A stretch of 64,000 bases of DNA, taken from contig NZ_JAAWWK010000005.1 in the NCBI RefSeq assembly GCF_012272835.1, forward strand, positions 332,125-396,124, read 5' to 3'. The stretch comes from Spongiibacter thalassae (GTDB lineage Bacteria; Pseudomonadota; Gammaproteobacteria; Pseudomonadales; Spongiibacteraceae). A program made the translations under genes and the position numbers. The notes below the pieces were generated by a model that made no database searches, had not been told where the DNA came from, and saw only the letters and a list, made by a program, of their open reading frames with translations. How positions within the stretch are numbered: the first letter of the stretch is position 1; each line of letters starts with the position of its first letter. This document shows, in pieces, positions 55,496-64,000 of this stretch.

Positions 55496-57049
55496 TTAGC
55501 CGATCGATCTTTTCGCGTCTTTCCAGTAGGGTTCGCGAAGGACTTTTTTCAGTATTTTCCCGGAAGGGTTACGCGGTAGCTCAGCGACAACTTCCAGCTT
55601 GCGCGGAATCTTGTAGCCGGCGATTTTATCGCGGCAGAACTCGACCATTTCCTCTGCAGTGAGCGAGCTGTCTGGCTTCAGTACGACAAAGGCCAGCAGG
55701 GCTTCGCCAAACTTATCATCAGGTACCCCAATCACTGCGACATCGGCAACGGCGCCGTGTCTAGCGAGGACTTTTTCTACCTCAACCGGGTAGATGTTTT
55801 CGCCACCACTAACCACCATGTCTTTGATGCGGTCTTTCAGGTACAGGTAACCTTCCTCATCCATGTATCCCGCATCGCCGGTATGTACCCAGCCATCGGT
55901 GAGGTCCTTGGCGGTGGCGTCGGGTAAGTTGTGGTATCTCAGCATGCTGCAGTCAGAGCGAAGCCAGATCTCACCGATTTCACCGGCGGGCATGGTTTCT
56001 CCATTTTCGCCGACAACCTTGGCCTCGGCACCGATTGTTGGGCGACCGCAGGAGCCGAGGATTTCCGGCTTGCCATTCAGTGCGCGGCGGTGATCACTAG
56101 GAGACAGTAGTATTCCGGCGCCCGCGGTTTCTGTCATTCCATACAGCTGTATGAATTCACATTTGAAGACGTCCATGGCCTGGCGTAGGACAGTTTCCGA
56201 TATAGGTGAGGCACCGTAAAAAATGGTGTCGAGCTTACTAAAGTCTCGTTTTTCAATGCCGGGTATCTGCAGGAGGAACATGATCATGGCAGGAACCATG
56301 AAAACGTTGCCTACGGGATAGTTCTCCAGGTCATCAAGTAATTTCATCGGGTCAAAGGCTTGGTGAAGCAAGGTGTGCTGACCAGCACAGGTGTTTAGAA
56401 TCGCCGAGCCTGCACCACCAATATGGAACAGAGGTGCGCATAAGATACTGGCACTTTGCTGGTCAACACGCTTTGGTGTTGCCAACACGTTCATCGCTGT
56501 TAATTGTGTGATGTTGAACTGGGTCAGGATAACGCCTTTAGGGTGCCCGGTGGTGCCGCTGGTATAAAGCTGAAGCAAAGGCGCGTCGCGGTCTACCCAA
56601 ATATCGGGTTTTGCGTTTGCCTGGCTTTCAAGAAAGCTATTCCAGTGCAGGCTGTCAGGCAGGCTTGAGGTAATTAAGGTAATGTCATTCGACAGAAGCG
56701 GGCGTAGTGCTTCCAGCGTGCCTGCCATTTCATCACCAACGATCAATACTTTGGTATCGGAGTCGTTAATGATGTAGGCGAGCTCTTCCGCCGCGAGACG
56801 ATAATTCAGAGGTACTGAAATAGCACCGATTTTACTGCAAGCCATAAAAAGCAATGGGTGCTGCAGGCAATTTTCCGCCAGAATAGCGACCCGTTGCTCT
56901 TTCTCGACGCCTAGGCCAAGTAAACCGTTAGCCAGTTGGTTGGTGCTTTCGTTGAATTCACGATAATTACAAGTCGTATTATTAAACGTGTAGCAAGGAG
57001 CGTCGGGTATCGCTCTTTCGTAAAACTCCAAGTAGTGATGAATCAACAT
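55496..57049 (-). CDS. AMP-forming acyl-CoA ligase (fatty-acid type)
   Basis: A 517-residue adenylate-forming ligase with LYTSGTTGHPKGV, LYGMTETAGAG, GWVHTGDAGYMDEEGYLYLKDR and the catalytic lysine in LPRNPSGKILKKVLR. It activates an acid to its CoA ester. It lies 73 nt downstream of an enoyl-CoA hydratase gene and before an ACAD gene, so it is part of the long beta-oxidation operon that starts with the thiolase at 63763. Confidence 0.92.
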   Translation of the reverse strand: MLIHHYLEFYERAIPDAPCYTFNNTTCNYREFNESTNQLANGLLGLGVEKEQRVAILAENCLQHPLLFMACSKIGAISVPLNYRLAAEELAYIINDSDTKVLIVGDEMAGTLEALRPLLSNDITLITSSLPDSLHWNSFLESQANAKPDIWVDRDAPLLQLYTSGTTGHPKGVILTQFNITQLTAMNVLATPKRVDQQSASILCAPLFHIGGAGSAILNTCAGQHTLLHQAFDPMKLLDDLENYPVGNVFMVPAMIMFLLQIPGIEKRDFSKLDTIFYGASPISETVLRQAMDVFKCEFIQLYGMTETAGAGILLSPSDHRRALNGKPEILGSCGRPTIGAEAKVVGENGETMPAGEIGEIWLRSDCSMLRYHNLPDATAKDLTDGWVHTGDAGYMDEEGYLYLKDRIKDMVVSGGENIYPVEVEKVLARHGAVADVAVIGVPDDKFGEALLAFVVLKPDSSLTAEEMVEFCRDKIAGYKIPRKLEVVAELPRNPSGKILKKVLREPYWKDAKRSIG

Positions 57050-57122
57050 TTTAACCGTCCTTTGAGTCTATTGGTTATTTATGGCTTGGCAGTGAATTCA
57101 GTTCAGTCTTGTGTATCGGCTC

Positions 57123-57905
57123 TTACTTGCCGGTAAACACAGGCTTTTTCTTCTCGAAAAAAGCCCCTATTGCTATGGCAGAATCCTGGCTGTTGGAGCA
57201 GTTAACCTGAAGTTTCGATTCAAGATCCAGTGTTTCTTCGAACGATGCAGTGTGAACCCCACGCATAATCTGCTTGCCATACTTCTGAGCGAGCGGTGCA
57301 CCTTCGGCGAGACGTTCCGCCCAGGCTTGGGTTTCTGCTTGTAGCGCGTCATCGGCTACAACCTTATTTGCCAAGCCGTATTGCAGGCAGTCTGCTGCAG
57401 GAATACGCGCTGCTTCGATAAAGGCTTGATAGGCTTTGCGGTAGCCCATGTTACGCACCAAATGATGGGCAATCCCGCCGTCCGGAACCAGCGAAAGACC
57501 GGCGAAAGCCAGGTAGACGAACGCGCCTTCGGACATGATTGCCAGATCGCACGACATTGCCAGCGCTGCTCCAATACCCGCGCAGGCACCGTGAACCGAT
57601 GCGATGTACGGCTTGCTGGAGTTGGCGATGCTCATCATTACAGGCTTGTATTCCTGTTGGATTTGATCGTCGATGGTATCGAAGCCGGCAAGTCCCTCGG
57701 ACAGGTCTGTGCCAGATGAAAAGCCCCGACCTTCGGCGCGAAGGACGACAATGCGGACGTCATCGCTTTGCTCGGCGGTATCAATGGCCTTTTTCAGTTC
57801 CAGGCGCATTTGCTGACTGATGGCGTTCATTGCCTTGGGGCGATTCAGGGCAATGGTGGCGACACGGTTTTCAACCGTGTAAGTAATGGTTTCAAAATCA
57901 CTCAT
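57123..57905 (-). CDS. Enoyl-CoA hydratase/isomerase family protein
   Basis: A 260-residue crotonase-fold protein with the oxyanion-hole segments GFSSGTDL and ACAGIGAAL. The first hydratase glutamate is replaced by alanine (GIGAALAMSCD), and the second region reads SLVPDGG with an aspartate, as in PaaG-type isomerases/hydratases. It is therefore more likely an isomerase or specialised hydratase than a standard hydratase. Part of the leftward beta-oxidation operon. Confidence 0.86.
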   Translation of the reverse strand: MSDFETITYTVENRVATIALNRPKAMNAISQQMRLELKKAIDTAEQSDDVRIVVLRAEGRGFSSGTDLSEGLAGFDTIDDQIQQEYKPVMMSIANSSKPYIASVHGACAGIGAALAMSCDLAIMSEGAFVYLAFAGLSLVPDGGIAHHLVRNMGYRKAYQAFIEAARIPAADCLQYGLANKVVADDALQAETQAWAERLAEGAPLAQKYGKQIMRGVHTASFEETLDLESKLQVNCSNSQDSAIAIGAFFEKKKPVFTGK

Positions 57906-57948
57906 TTTAAGTATGCCTTGTTAGTAGGATGGGTTCTTATGCTGCGTA

Positions 57949-59085
57949 TTAGCTCAGAACACCAGCCTGTTCCAGGGATGCAATGGCATCATCGTCAAAT
58001 CCCCATTCGCCAAGCACTTCTTTGGTATCCGCGCCTTCTGCGGAAGGCGGCTTGGGAGTGTCGCTTTGGCTGCGGCTAAACCGTGGTGCCGGGGCTGGCT
58101 GCATTTGGCCATTGACTTCGACATAGGTGCCGCGCGCTTTGTTATGGGGATGTTGAGCAGCCTCTTTCAAGGTGAGGATGCCGGCCACACAGGCGTCGCT
58201 GCCTTCAAAGATGTCTACCCACTCGTCGCGGGTCTTGGTTTTGAAGGCTTGTGTAAGTGCGGTTTTCAGCTCAGGCCATATAGCTTGATTGTTTTGCTCT
58301 GCAATATACTTCTCTGGCAGGCCCAGCTTTTGAATCATTTCGGCAAAGAACTGTGGCTCGATTGGCGCGACAGAGAGATGTTTGCCGTCTGCGGTTTCAT
58401 AGGAACCGTAGAAGGGAGTGCCCCCGTCGAGTAAATTGGCTTCGCGCTGGGTGTTGAATAGCCCAAGAGCGTCCATTGAGTGAAACATGCTCATAAGGTG
58501 AGATGTACCATCAGTGATCGCTGCGTCGACTACCTGACCTTTCCCGGACTTTTGTGCTTCCAGTAAGGCGGATAGCATGCCGATAACCAAAAACAAACTA
58601 CCGCCGGCAAAATCACCCACTACATTCAAGGGGGGGACGGGTTTGTCTGGTGTGCCAATGGCCGCTGCAGCACCGCTCAGGGAGATGTAGTTATAGTCGT
58701 GACCGGCGGAGTGTGCCAAGGGGCCGGTTTGGCCCCAGCCGGTCATGCGGCCGTAGACAATTTTCGGGTTGCGTGCCAGGCAGGTATCAGGGCCGAAGCC
58801 GACGCGTTCGGCAACGCCAGGTCGATTTCCTTCAAAAATGCCGTCGGCACCCTCGACCATTTTAAGAAGGGTCTCAAGGCCTTCCGGTTTTCTCAGATCG
58901 AGAGCAATACTTTTCTTGCCGCGTGAGTTGACATCAATAGCCGAGGGCAGGGCAATGGAGTTGGGCTTTGAGGCCCGCTCCACGACGATGACTTCGGCGC
59001 CAAGATCAGCCAGAACCTGGCCCGCGTAGGGGCCAGGGCCTATGCCCTTGATCTCGATAATTTTTAATCCGGTTAGTGGTCCCAT
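57949..59085 (-). CDS. Alpha-methylacyl-CoA racemase (CaiB/BaiF family III)
   Basis: A 378-residue family III CoA-transferase fold protein. It carries the residues used by alpha-methylacyl-CoA racemases: the histidine in GHDYNY (near residue 128), the aspartate in VVGDFAGGSLF and the glutamate in APIEPQFF. This favours a racemase over a CoA-transferase. The enzyme interconverts 2R- and 2S-methylacyl-CoAs so that branched chains can enter beta-oxidation. ATG 59085 is chosen (AAGGAAAG upstream); the frame opens at 59160 inside the ACAD gene. Confidence 0.88.
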   Translation of the reverse strand: MGPLTGLKIIEIKGIGPGPYAGQVLADLGAEVIVVERASKPNSIALPSAIDVNSRGKKSIALDLRKPEGLETLLKMVEGADGIFEGNRPGVAERVGFGPDTCLARNPKIVYGRMTGWGQTGPLAHSAGHDYNYISLSGAAAAIGTPDKPVPPLNVVGDFAGGSLFLVIGMLSALLEAQKSGKGQVVDAAITDGTSHLMSMFHSMDALGLFNTQREANLLDGGTPFYGSYETADGKHLSVAPIEPQFFAEMIQKLGLPEKYIAEQNNQAIWPELKTALTQAFKTKTRDEWVDIFEGSDACVAGILTLKEAAQHPHNKARGTYVEVNGQMQPAPAPRFSRSQSDTPKPPSAEGADTKEVLGEWGFDDDAIASLEQAGVLS

Positions 59086-59113
59086 CGTTCTTTCCTTTGT
59101 TTTTTTTTGAAGG

Positions 59114-60274
59114 TTAGTCCAAAATGCTGGCGTATTTGTCAGAAAAAATGTCGCGACCAATGATCAGCTTCATAATTTCTGAGCTACCGGCGAGAATCCG
59201 GTTTATACGCGCGTCGGTGAACATGGTGCAGATGGGGTATTCCTTCATGTAACCCGCGCCACCGTGGAGCTGCACACCAAGGTCCAGCATACGCCCTTCA
59301 ATTTCTGTGGCCTGCAGTTTGGCTTTCGCTGCCATGTTAACGGTGAGCTTACCTTCGTTGTGCACGGCCACGCAGTGATCTACATAGGCTTGAATAACTT
59401 CTATTTCGGCATCCATCTCAGCCATTTTGAACTGCGTGTTTTGCATATGAGCCAGGGGCTTGCCGAAGACTTTGCGCTCCATAACAAAATCGCGGGTCAG
59501 GTTGAACGCACGTCTGGCGTTGGCCGCGGAGCCAGTCGCGCCAATCAGGCGCTCTTCAGCGAGACCTTGCATCAGGTAGAAAAATCCGTGGCCGGTTTTG
59601 CCGAGAATATTTTCCTTGGGAATTTTGACATTGTTGAAAAACAGCTCGGCGGTGTCCTGGGCTTTTAAGCCCATTTTGTCCAGATTGCGGCCGCGCTCAA
59701 AGCCTTCCATTCCGCGCTCAACAACACAGAGTGTCATTGCGTGCGGGTTATTGTCCGGGTCGGATTTGCCCGCCACGATAACCAGGTCGGAATTGATACC
59801 GTTTGAAATATAGGTTTTAGAGCCGTTGAGAACGAAGTGGTCGTCCTTTTCAAGCAGCGTAGTGCGCATGCCGGCAAGGTCGCTGCCAGCATCTGGCTCA
59901 GTCATCGCAATGGCGAGGATCTTTTTACCCGACACGCAATCCGGCAGCCAACGCTGCTTTTGTTCGTCGTTGCCGAAGTGATCAATATAGGGGCCGACCA
60001 GACGGCTATGCAGGGTATTGAACCATTCTCCGGTGCCGGCGCGTGCTGATTCTTCGATAATAATCTGCTCGTAGCGGAAGTCGCGATCTCCCATGCCGCC
60101 GTATTGTTCATCCGGCCAGATCATCAGAAAGCCTTGCTCGCCTGCTTTTTCAAAGGCTTCGCGGTCGACTATGCCTTGGTCCCGCCATTTTTCGACGTTT
60201 GGTGCAATTTCTATTTCCAGAAATTTCCGAAAGGCGTCGCGGAACATCATTTGTTCTTCGGTAAAGTTGCGCAT
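59114..60274 (-). CDS. Acyl-CoA dehydrogenase, long-chain type
   Basis: A 386-residue ACAD with MTEPDAGSDLAGM, KTYISNGINSDLV, LHGGAGYMKEYP and NRILAGSSEIMK. The C-terminal glutamate of the YEG type is missing; instead AEERLIGATG provides the glutamate used by long-chain and isovaleryl-type ACADs. ATG 60274 has GGAG close by; the open frame extends to 60322. It lies 28 nt before the racemase and 54 nt after the FadB-like gene. A remnant of a close relative lies at 39578. Confidence 0.9.
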   Translation of the reverse strand: MRNFTEEQMMFRDAFRKFLEIEIAPNVEKWRDQGIVDREAFEKAGEQGFLMIWPDEQYGGMGDRDFRYEQIIIEESARAGTGEWFNTLHSRLVGPYIDHFGNDEQKQRWLPDCVSGKKILAIAMTEPDAGSDLAGMRTTLLEKDDHFVLNGSKTYISNGINSDLVIVAGKSDPDNNPHAMTLCVVERGMEGFERGRNLDKMGLKAQDTAELFFNNVKIPKENILGKTGHGFFYLMQGLAEERLIGATGSAANARRAFNLTRDFVMERKVFGKPLAHMQNTQFKMAEMDAEIEVIQAYVDHCVAVHNEGKLTVNMAAKAKLQATEIEGRMLDLGVQLHGGAGYMKEYPICTMFTDARINRILAGSSEIMKLIIGRDIFSDKYASILD

Positions 60275-60328
60275 TCTTATCTCCATAACCGGAACCCAGC
60301 ACAGCTGGGTTCCAATTCGCAAAAGGGA

Positions 60329-62476
60329 TTATTGGAAGGTTTCGCCGGCGGCGATTTTCTTCGCAACAATGGCGGGGCAGGTAAAGCGTTCACCGTATGC
60401 AGCAGCAAGCTCTTCACAGCGTGCCTGGAATTTCTCCAGACCGTAAGTGTTTACGAACTGCAGGAAGCCACCTGTCCATACCGGTGCGCCGATGCCCATG
60501 ATAGAGCCGATATTGCCGTCGGCCACGGTGCGCAGCACGCCTGTTTCCAGGCACTTCAGCGACTCGATCACTTGACGGAACAGTAAGCGGTCTTTGATAT
60601 CCTGATCGCTGATGACCACGTCTTCCTTGTAGAATTTTTCGAGCAAACCCGGCCAGAGGGTTTTGCTGCCGTCGGCGTGGTATTCGAAGTAACCGCCACC
60701 GTGGTGACGTCCGCCTCGACCATTTTCGCCGATCATAAAGGCGATCATTTCTTCCAGCGCATTTTGCTCGCCGTATTTCCCTTTAACGCCCATTTCCTCC
60801 CAGGTTTCCATGGCTTTGCGGCTCAGCTCGAGGCTGGTTTCGTCATGTACGGTGAGTGGGCCAACCGGCATGCCAATGGCCTTGCCAAGGTTGTCGACTT
60901 TAACGGGGTGCGCGCCCTCTACGACCATACGCACGCCCTCGTCAAAGTAGGTGCCGAAAGTACGCGAGGTGAAGAAGCCTAAAGAGTCATTGACGACAAT
61001 GGCCGTTTTTCTGATTTGCTTGGTGTAGTCATAGGCTTTGGCCAGTGCGATATCACTGGTTTTCTCGCCACAAATGATTTCAACCAATGGCATTTTGTCA
61101 ACGGGTGAGAAGAAGTGTATGCCGATAAAGTTCTCGGGCTTGCTTGAACCTTCAGCGAGCTGGGTGATTGGCAGGGTTGATGTGTTGGAGCCCCATACGC
61201 CATTTTCGCAAAGATACTTTTCTGTTGAAGCTGTAATTTTGTTTTTCAGCGCAACGTTTTCAAATACCGCTTCAATAATAAGATCGCAGCCCTGCAAATC
61301 TTCGTCATTGGCGGTGGGTTTGATGAGCGACAAAATTTCTGCTTTCTTCTCTTCCGTCATGCGGCCGCGGCTAATCGCCTTGTCCAGCAATTTTTCGGAG
61401 TAAGCCTTGCCTTTTTCAGCGGCCTCGACAGAGATGTCCTTCAGGATAACCTCGATACCGGCCTTTGCTGAAACATAGGCGATACCCTGGCCCATCATGC
61501 CGGCGCCGAGTACGCCGAGTTTCTTGGTTTCCTGCGGTGGAACACCTTTGGGGCGTGAGGCGCCGCCGTTGATTTTGTTCATCTGGAAGAAGAACGTGGT
61601 AATCATATTCTTGGCTTGTGGCGTTGTTGCCAAATACGCTAACCCACGGCTTTCTACGCGCAACGCCGTGTCAAAGTCGAGGCGTGCCGCTTCAACAGCG
61701 CAGTCCAGAATTTTTTCAGGCGCAGGCAGCAATCCGCGAGTTGTCTTGGACAGCATGGCGGGGGCGCCCATCAGCACCTGAGCGAGCTTAGGCGAGCTGG
61801 CATTGCCACCGGGAATCTTGAACCCTTTGTGATCCCAAGGCTGGATTGCCGCGGCTTCGTTGTCTTTGTTTTCCAGAATCCACGCTTTCGCTCTAGGGAG
61901 TAGTTCATCCACAGATGCGACAGTCTCGTGGATCATGCCCGCCTTCAGTGCTTTGGCAGGGTCAACTTTTTTCCCTTCGAGTAGGTAGGGTAGTGCATTC
62001 TGCAGGCCCAATAAATTTACCATGCGGACAATCCCGCCGCCGCCAGGTAGTAGGCCGAGGCTTACTTCTGGTAAACCAAGTTGTACTGACTTGTGGTTGT
62101 AGGCAATGCGGTAATTCGTAGAAAGGCAAATTTCGAAGCCGCCTCCCAGTGCCGCGCCATTGATCGCAGAGACAACGGGTACAGGAAGTTTTTCCAGTGC
62201 GCGCAAATCTGATTTAGTGGATTCCAGAATTGCCATGAATTCGTCTTCGTCGCCAGGCTGTGCCGCTAGCAGGTCGTTCAGGTCGCCGCCGGCGAAAAAC
62301 ACTTTCTTAGCTGAGGCTAACACGACGCCGCTCAGGTCATTCTCAGCCTGCAGTTTTTGTACTGTTTCAGACATGGCTGTGCGATATTCTTCGTTCATCG
62401 CATTCACTGGCCCAGTCATGTCCATGGTGATGGTGACGATGCCGTCCACATCTTTGTCGTACTTGAATACACTCAT
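60329..62476 (-). CDS. FadB-like enoyl-CoA hydratase / 3-hydroxyacyl-CoA dehydrogenase
   Basis: A 715-residue bifunctional beta-oxidation enzyme. The N-terminal crotonase domain (1-190) keeps both hydratase glutamates (GGGFEICLS and GLPEVSLG). The NAD-binding motif GAGMMGQG is near residue 320 and the dehydrogenase histidine is in GIHFFSP; NDSLGFFTSR follows. It lies 78 nt downstream of the thiolase gene. With the thiolase it carries out the last three steps of each beta-oxidation cycle. Confidence 0.93.
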   Translation of the reverse strand: MSVFKYDKDVDGIVTITMDMTGPVNAMNEEYRTAMSETVQKLQAENDLSGVVLASAKKVFFAGGDLNDLLAAQPGDEDEFMAILESTKSDLRALEKLPVPVVSAINGAALGGGFEICLSTNYRIAYNHKSVQLGLPEVSLGLLPGGGGIVRMVNLLGLQNALPYLLEGKKVDPAKALKAGMIHETVASVDELLPRAKAWILENKDNEAAAIQPWDHKGFKIPGGNASSPKLAQVLMGAPAMLSKTTRGLLPAPEKILDCAVEAARLDFDTALRVESRGLAYLATTPQAKNMITTFFFQMNKINGGASRPKGVPPQETKKLGVLGAGMMGQGIAYVSAKAGIEVILKDISVEAAEKGKAYSEKLLDKAISRGRMTEEKKAEILSLIKPTANDEDLQGCDLIIEAVFENVALKNKITASTEKYLCENGVWGSNTSTLPITQLAEGSSKPENFIGIHFFSPVDKMPLVEIICGEKTSDIALAKAYDYTKQIRKTAIVVNDSLGFFTSRTFGTYFDEGVRMVVEGAHPVKVDNLGKAIGMPVGPLTVHDETSLELSRKAMETWEEMGVKGKYGEQNALEEMIAFMIGENGRGGRHHGGGYFEYHADGSKTLWPGLLEKFYKEDVVISDQDIKDRLLFRQVIESLKCLETGVLRTVADGNIGSIMGIGAPVWTGGFLQFVNTYGLEKFQARCEELAAAYGERFTCPAIVAKKIAAGETFQ

Positions 62477-62554
62477 TGTCTTGTCCTAAATTCTGTCATT
62501 GTTAGTGGCGTGTTCAGAACCGGCGCTGGAATGTTGTCGCCGGTTCGAGGCCGT

Positions 62555-63763
62555 TTAAACCCGCTCGATGATGGTAGCGATGCCCATACCGCCGCCTACG
62601 CACAGTGATAACATGGCGCGTTTAAGGTTGCGGCGCTCCAGCTCGTCGAGCATGGTGCTGACCAGCATGCCGCCGGTCGCGCCCAGCGGGTGACCCATGG
62701 CGATGGCTCCGCCGTTGACGTTGGTGACCTCGTGGCTGATATCAAGGTCTTTCATGTAGCGCATGGCTACCGAAGCGAAGGCCTCATTGATTTCCCAGAG
62801 ATCGATGTCCGAGGCGGTCAAACCGGCTTTTTCGAGGGCTTTTTTTGCGGCGGGGCCGGGGCCTGCCAGCATAATAATAGGGCAGGTAGACAGTACCGCA
62901 GTGGATACAATACGCCCACGTGGTGTCAGCCCGAGATCCTTCCCTGCTTTTTCGCTACCGATAAGCACAGCAGAGGCACCGTCAACGATACCGGAGGAGT
63001 TGCCTGGGGTGTGTACGTGCTCTACGCGGAGCAAGGTGTTGTACTTGCGTAAAATGATGTCATCAAAACCAATGCTGCCCATCATGTCAAACGACGGCTT
63101 TAGACTGCCGAGGCCTTCCATTGTGCTGTTGGGTTTAATGAAATCGTCTTTTTCCAGAATAGTCAGGCCGTTGCTATCTTTAACCGGCAGTACTGAGCGG
63201 TCGAAATAGCCATTGTCGCGCGCATGGGCGGCACGACGTTGCGATTCCAATGCAAAGGCGTCAACGTCTTCACGGCTGTAGCCGTCAAGATTGGCGATAA
63301 CATCGGCGCCAATGCCCTGGGGTACGAAAGAGCTATCCATTTGGAAAGAAGGGTCGCTGGCCATGGCGCCACCGCTTGAGCCCATGGGCACCCGTGACAT
63401 TGATTCCACGCCGCCCGCGACGACCAGGTCTTCCCAGCCAGAGGCAATTTTTTGTGCGGCAAAGTTTACGGCCTCGAGGCCGGATGCGCAGAAACGATCC
63501 AGCTGTACGCCGGCGACAGACTCATCCCAATTAGCACGTTGCACGATCATTTTGGCAATATCTGACCCTTGCTCACCAACGGGGCTGACACAACCCATGA
63601 CGACGTCATCGATGTAGGAGGTGTCCAGATCATGGCGGCTTTGCAAGCCTTTAAGTAAGCCTGCGCCAAGATCGATGGGCTTGACCTCATGCAAAGTGCC
63701 GTCTTTTTTGCCCTTGCTTCGCGGGGTACGAACTGCGTCGTAGATATAAGCGTGATTTGTCAT
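62555..63763 (-). CDS. Acetyl-CoA acyltransferase (thiolase, FadA-like)
   Basis: A 402-residue thiolase. The nucleophile cysteine is in [13 protein letters not shown] near residue 90, with GHPLGATGG and CVGGGMG near the C-terminus. It splits 3-ketoacyl-CoA into acetyl-CoA or propionyl-CoA and a shortened acyl-CoA. It is the first gene of the leftward operon and diverges from an AraC-type gene that begins 164 nt away, the likely local regulator. Confidence 0.93.
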   Translation of the reverse strand: MTNHAYIYDAVRTPRSKGKKDGTLHEVKPIDLGAGLLKGLQSRHDLDTSYIDDVVMGCVSPVGEQGSDIAKMIVQRANWDESVAGVQLDRFCASGLEAVNFAAQKIASGWEDLVVAGGVESMSRVPMGSSGGAMASDPSFQMDSSFVPQGIGADVIANLDGYSREDVDAFALESQRRAAHARDNGYFDRSVLPVKDSNGLTILEKDDFIKPNSTMEGLGSLKPSFDMMGSIGFDDIILRKYNTLLRVEHVHTPGNSSGIVDGASAVLIGSEKAGKDLGLTPRGRIVSTAVLSTCPIIMLAGPGPAAKKALEKAGLTASDIDLWEINEAFASVAMRYMKDLDISHEVTNVNGGAIAMGHPLGATGGMLVSTMLDELERRNLKRAMLSLCVGGGMGIATIIERV

Positions 63764-63838
63764 TGTCTTCCTCGTTTTGTCGTTACCCGGCCCTTATTCG
63801 GGCTTGAGGTGGAGCAGTTTGGGGAATAAACAAGACTG

Positions 63839-63850
63839 ATGCCATGGCAT
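63839..63850. promoter_or_regulatory. 12-bp palindrome between thiolase and AraC genes
   Basis: ATGCCATGGCAT is a perfect palindrome in the divergent intergenic region. The outer ATGC/GCAT match the ends of the extended ATGCACTAGTGCAT element. It may be an operator; there is no other support. Confidence 0.35.
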
Positions 63851-63927
63851 AGGCTATCGAAAAAATCGTCATTTTCTGACATTTCGTGTTAGAGTTTTTG
63901 ACGGTTTATTGTTTGTGAGGGGCGGCT

Positions 63928-64000
63928 ATGCAGGCGGCTACAGTATCACCAGTATATGTACGTATGGCGCTGAACGGCGCGATAGCTAAAGGCTATAACC
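63928..64000 (+). CDS. AraC-family regulator, N-terminal fragment at the window edge
   Basis: ATG 63928 after GAGGGG opens a frame of 24 codons that runs off the window: MQAATVSPVYVRMALNGAIA and onward. The pattern (V-x3-YVRxALxGAxxxGY) is the usual N-terminal start of OruR-like AraC regulators with the same sensing domain as the interrupted one at 23751. It is divergent from the beta-oxidation operon and probably controls it. Confidence 0.6.
   Translation, partial: MQAATVSPVYVRMALNGAIAKGYN

Overview
The window reads as a chromosomal accessory region of a Gram-negative bacterium, most likely a marine or soil gammaproteobacterium (inference). A TonB-dependent receptor, a periplasmic quinohemoprotein dehydrogenase and proteobacterial-type FadB, FadA, AraC and GntR proteins support a proteobacterium; the finer placement is a guess. 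No tRNA, rRNA, CRISPR array, insertion sequence or phage gene was seen. Most genes are catabolic: nine short-chain dehydrogenases (SDRs), five acyl-CoA dehydrogenases (ACADs), three acyl-CoA ligases, two APH-family kinases, a Baeyer-Villiger-type monooxygenase, an Old-Yellow-Enzyme reductase and a ketosteroid-dehydrogenase-like flavoprotein.

Layout. 0-0.8 kb: CruF-like carotenoid membrane protein. 1.5-11.8 kb (+): HAD/PlsC and PlsB-like acyltransferases, two SDRs, a KstD-like flavoprotein, a TauE/SafE exporter, a SnoaL-like protein and a DsbA/FrnE-like protein. Three start points in this part carry the same 12-bp palindrome, TGCACTAGTGCA, between the promoter elements. 11.9-23.5 kb (-): thiolase-like/crotonase fusion, PQQ dehydrogenase, alpha/beta hydrolase, OYE, two SDRs, a quinone-oxidoreductase-type MDR and a third SDR. 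These diverge from an AraC gene interrupted by an in-frame TGA. 25.3-34.4 kb (+): ligase, iron alcohol dehydrogenase, aldehyde dehydrogenase, Baeyer-Villiger-type monooxygenase, nitroreductase and wax-ester synthase. 34.5-41.3 kb: a GntR/FCD regulator diverging, across a 37-bp perfect inverted repeat, from an operon of ACAD11-like dehydrogenase, zinc alcohol dehydrogenase, SDR, APH kinase, SDR and GST. 42.2-44.6 kb: TonB receptor. 45.1-51.6 kb (-): two SDRs, a ligase and a two-subunit ACAD, with a divergent GlxA-type regulator. 52.7-63.8 kb (-): thiolase, FadB-like protein, ACAD, alpha-methylacyl-CoA racemase, enoyl-CoA hydratase, ligase, ACAD and APH kinase. A further AraC gene begins at the right edge.

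How it may work together (inference): the set fits uptake and oxidation of a cyclic or branched, isoprenoid- or steroid-like compound. Alcohols would be oxidised by PQQ, iron, zinc and SDR dehydrogenases; enones by OYE and the KstD-like enzyme. Ring ketones would become esters or lactones (monooxygenase) and then hydroxy acids (hydrolase). Acids would be activated by ligases, methyl branches epimerised by the racemase, and 4-hydroxyacyl-CoAs perhaps handled by APH kinase plus ACAD11-like enzyme as in the levulinate (Lva) route. FadB and thiolase would finish beta-oxidation. The substrate cannot be named from sequence alone.

The region shows recent rearrangement: remnants of an SDR 3' end, an ACAD 3' end and an APH gene lie beside or near intact genes of the same families, and a truncated GFA-like gene lies in another gap.
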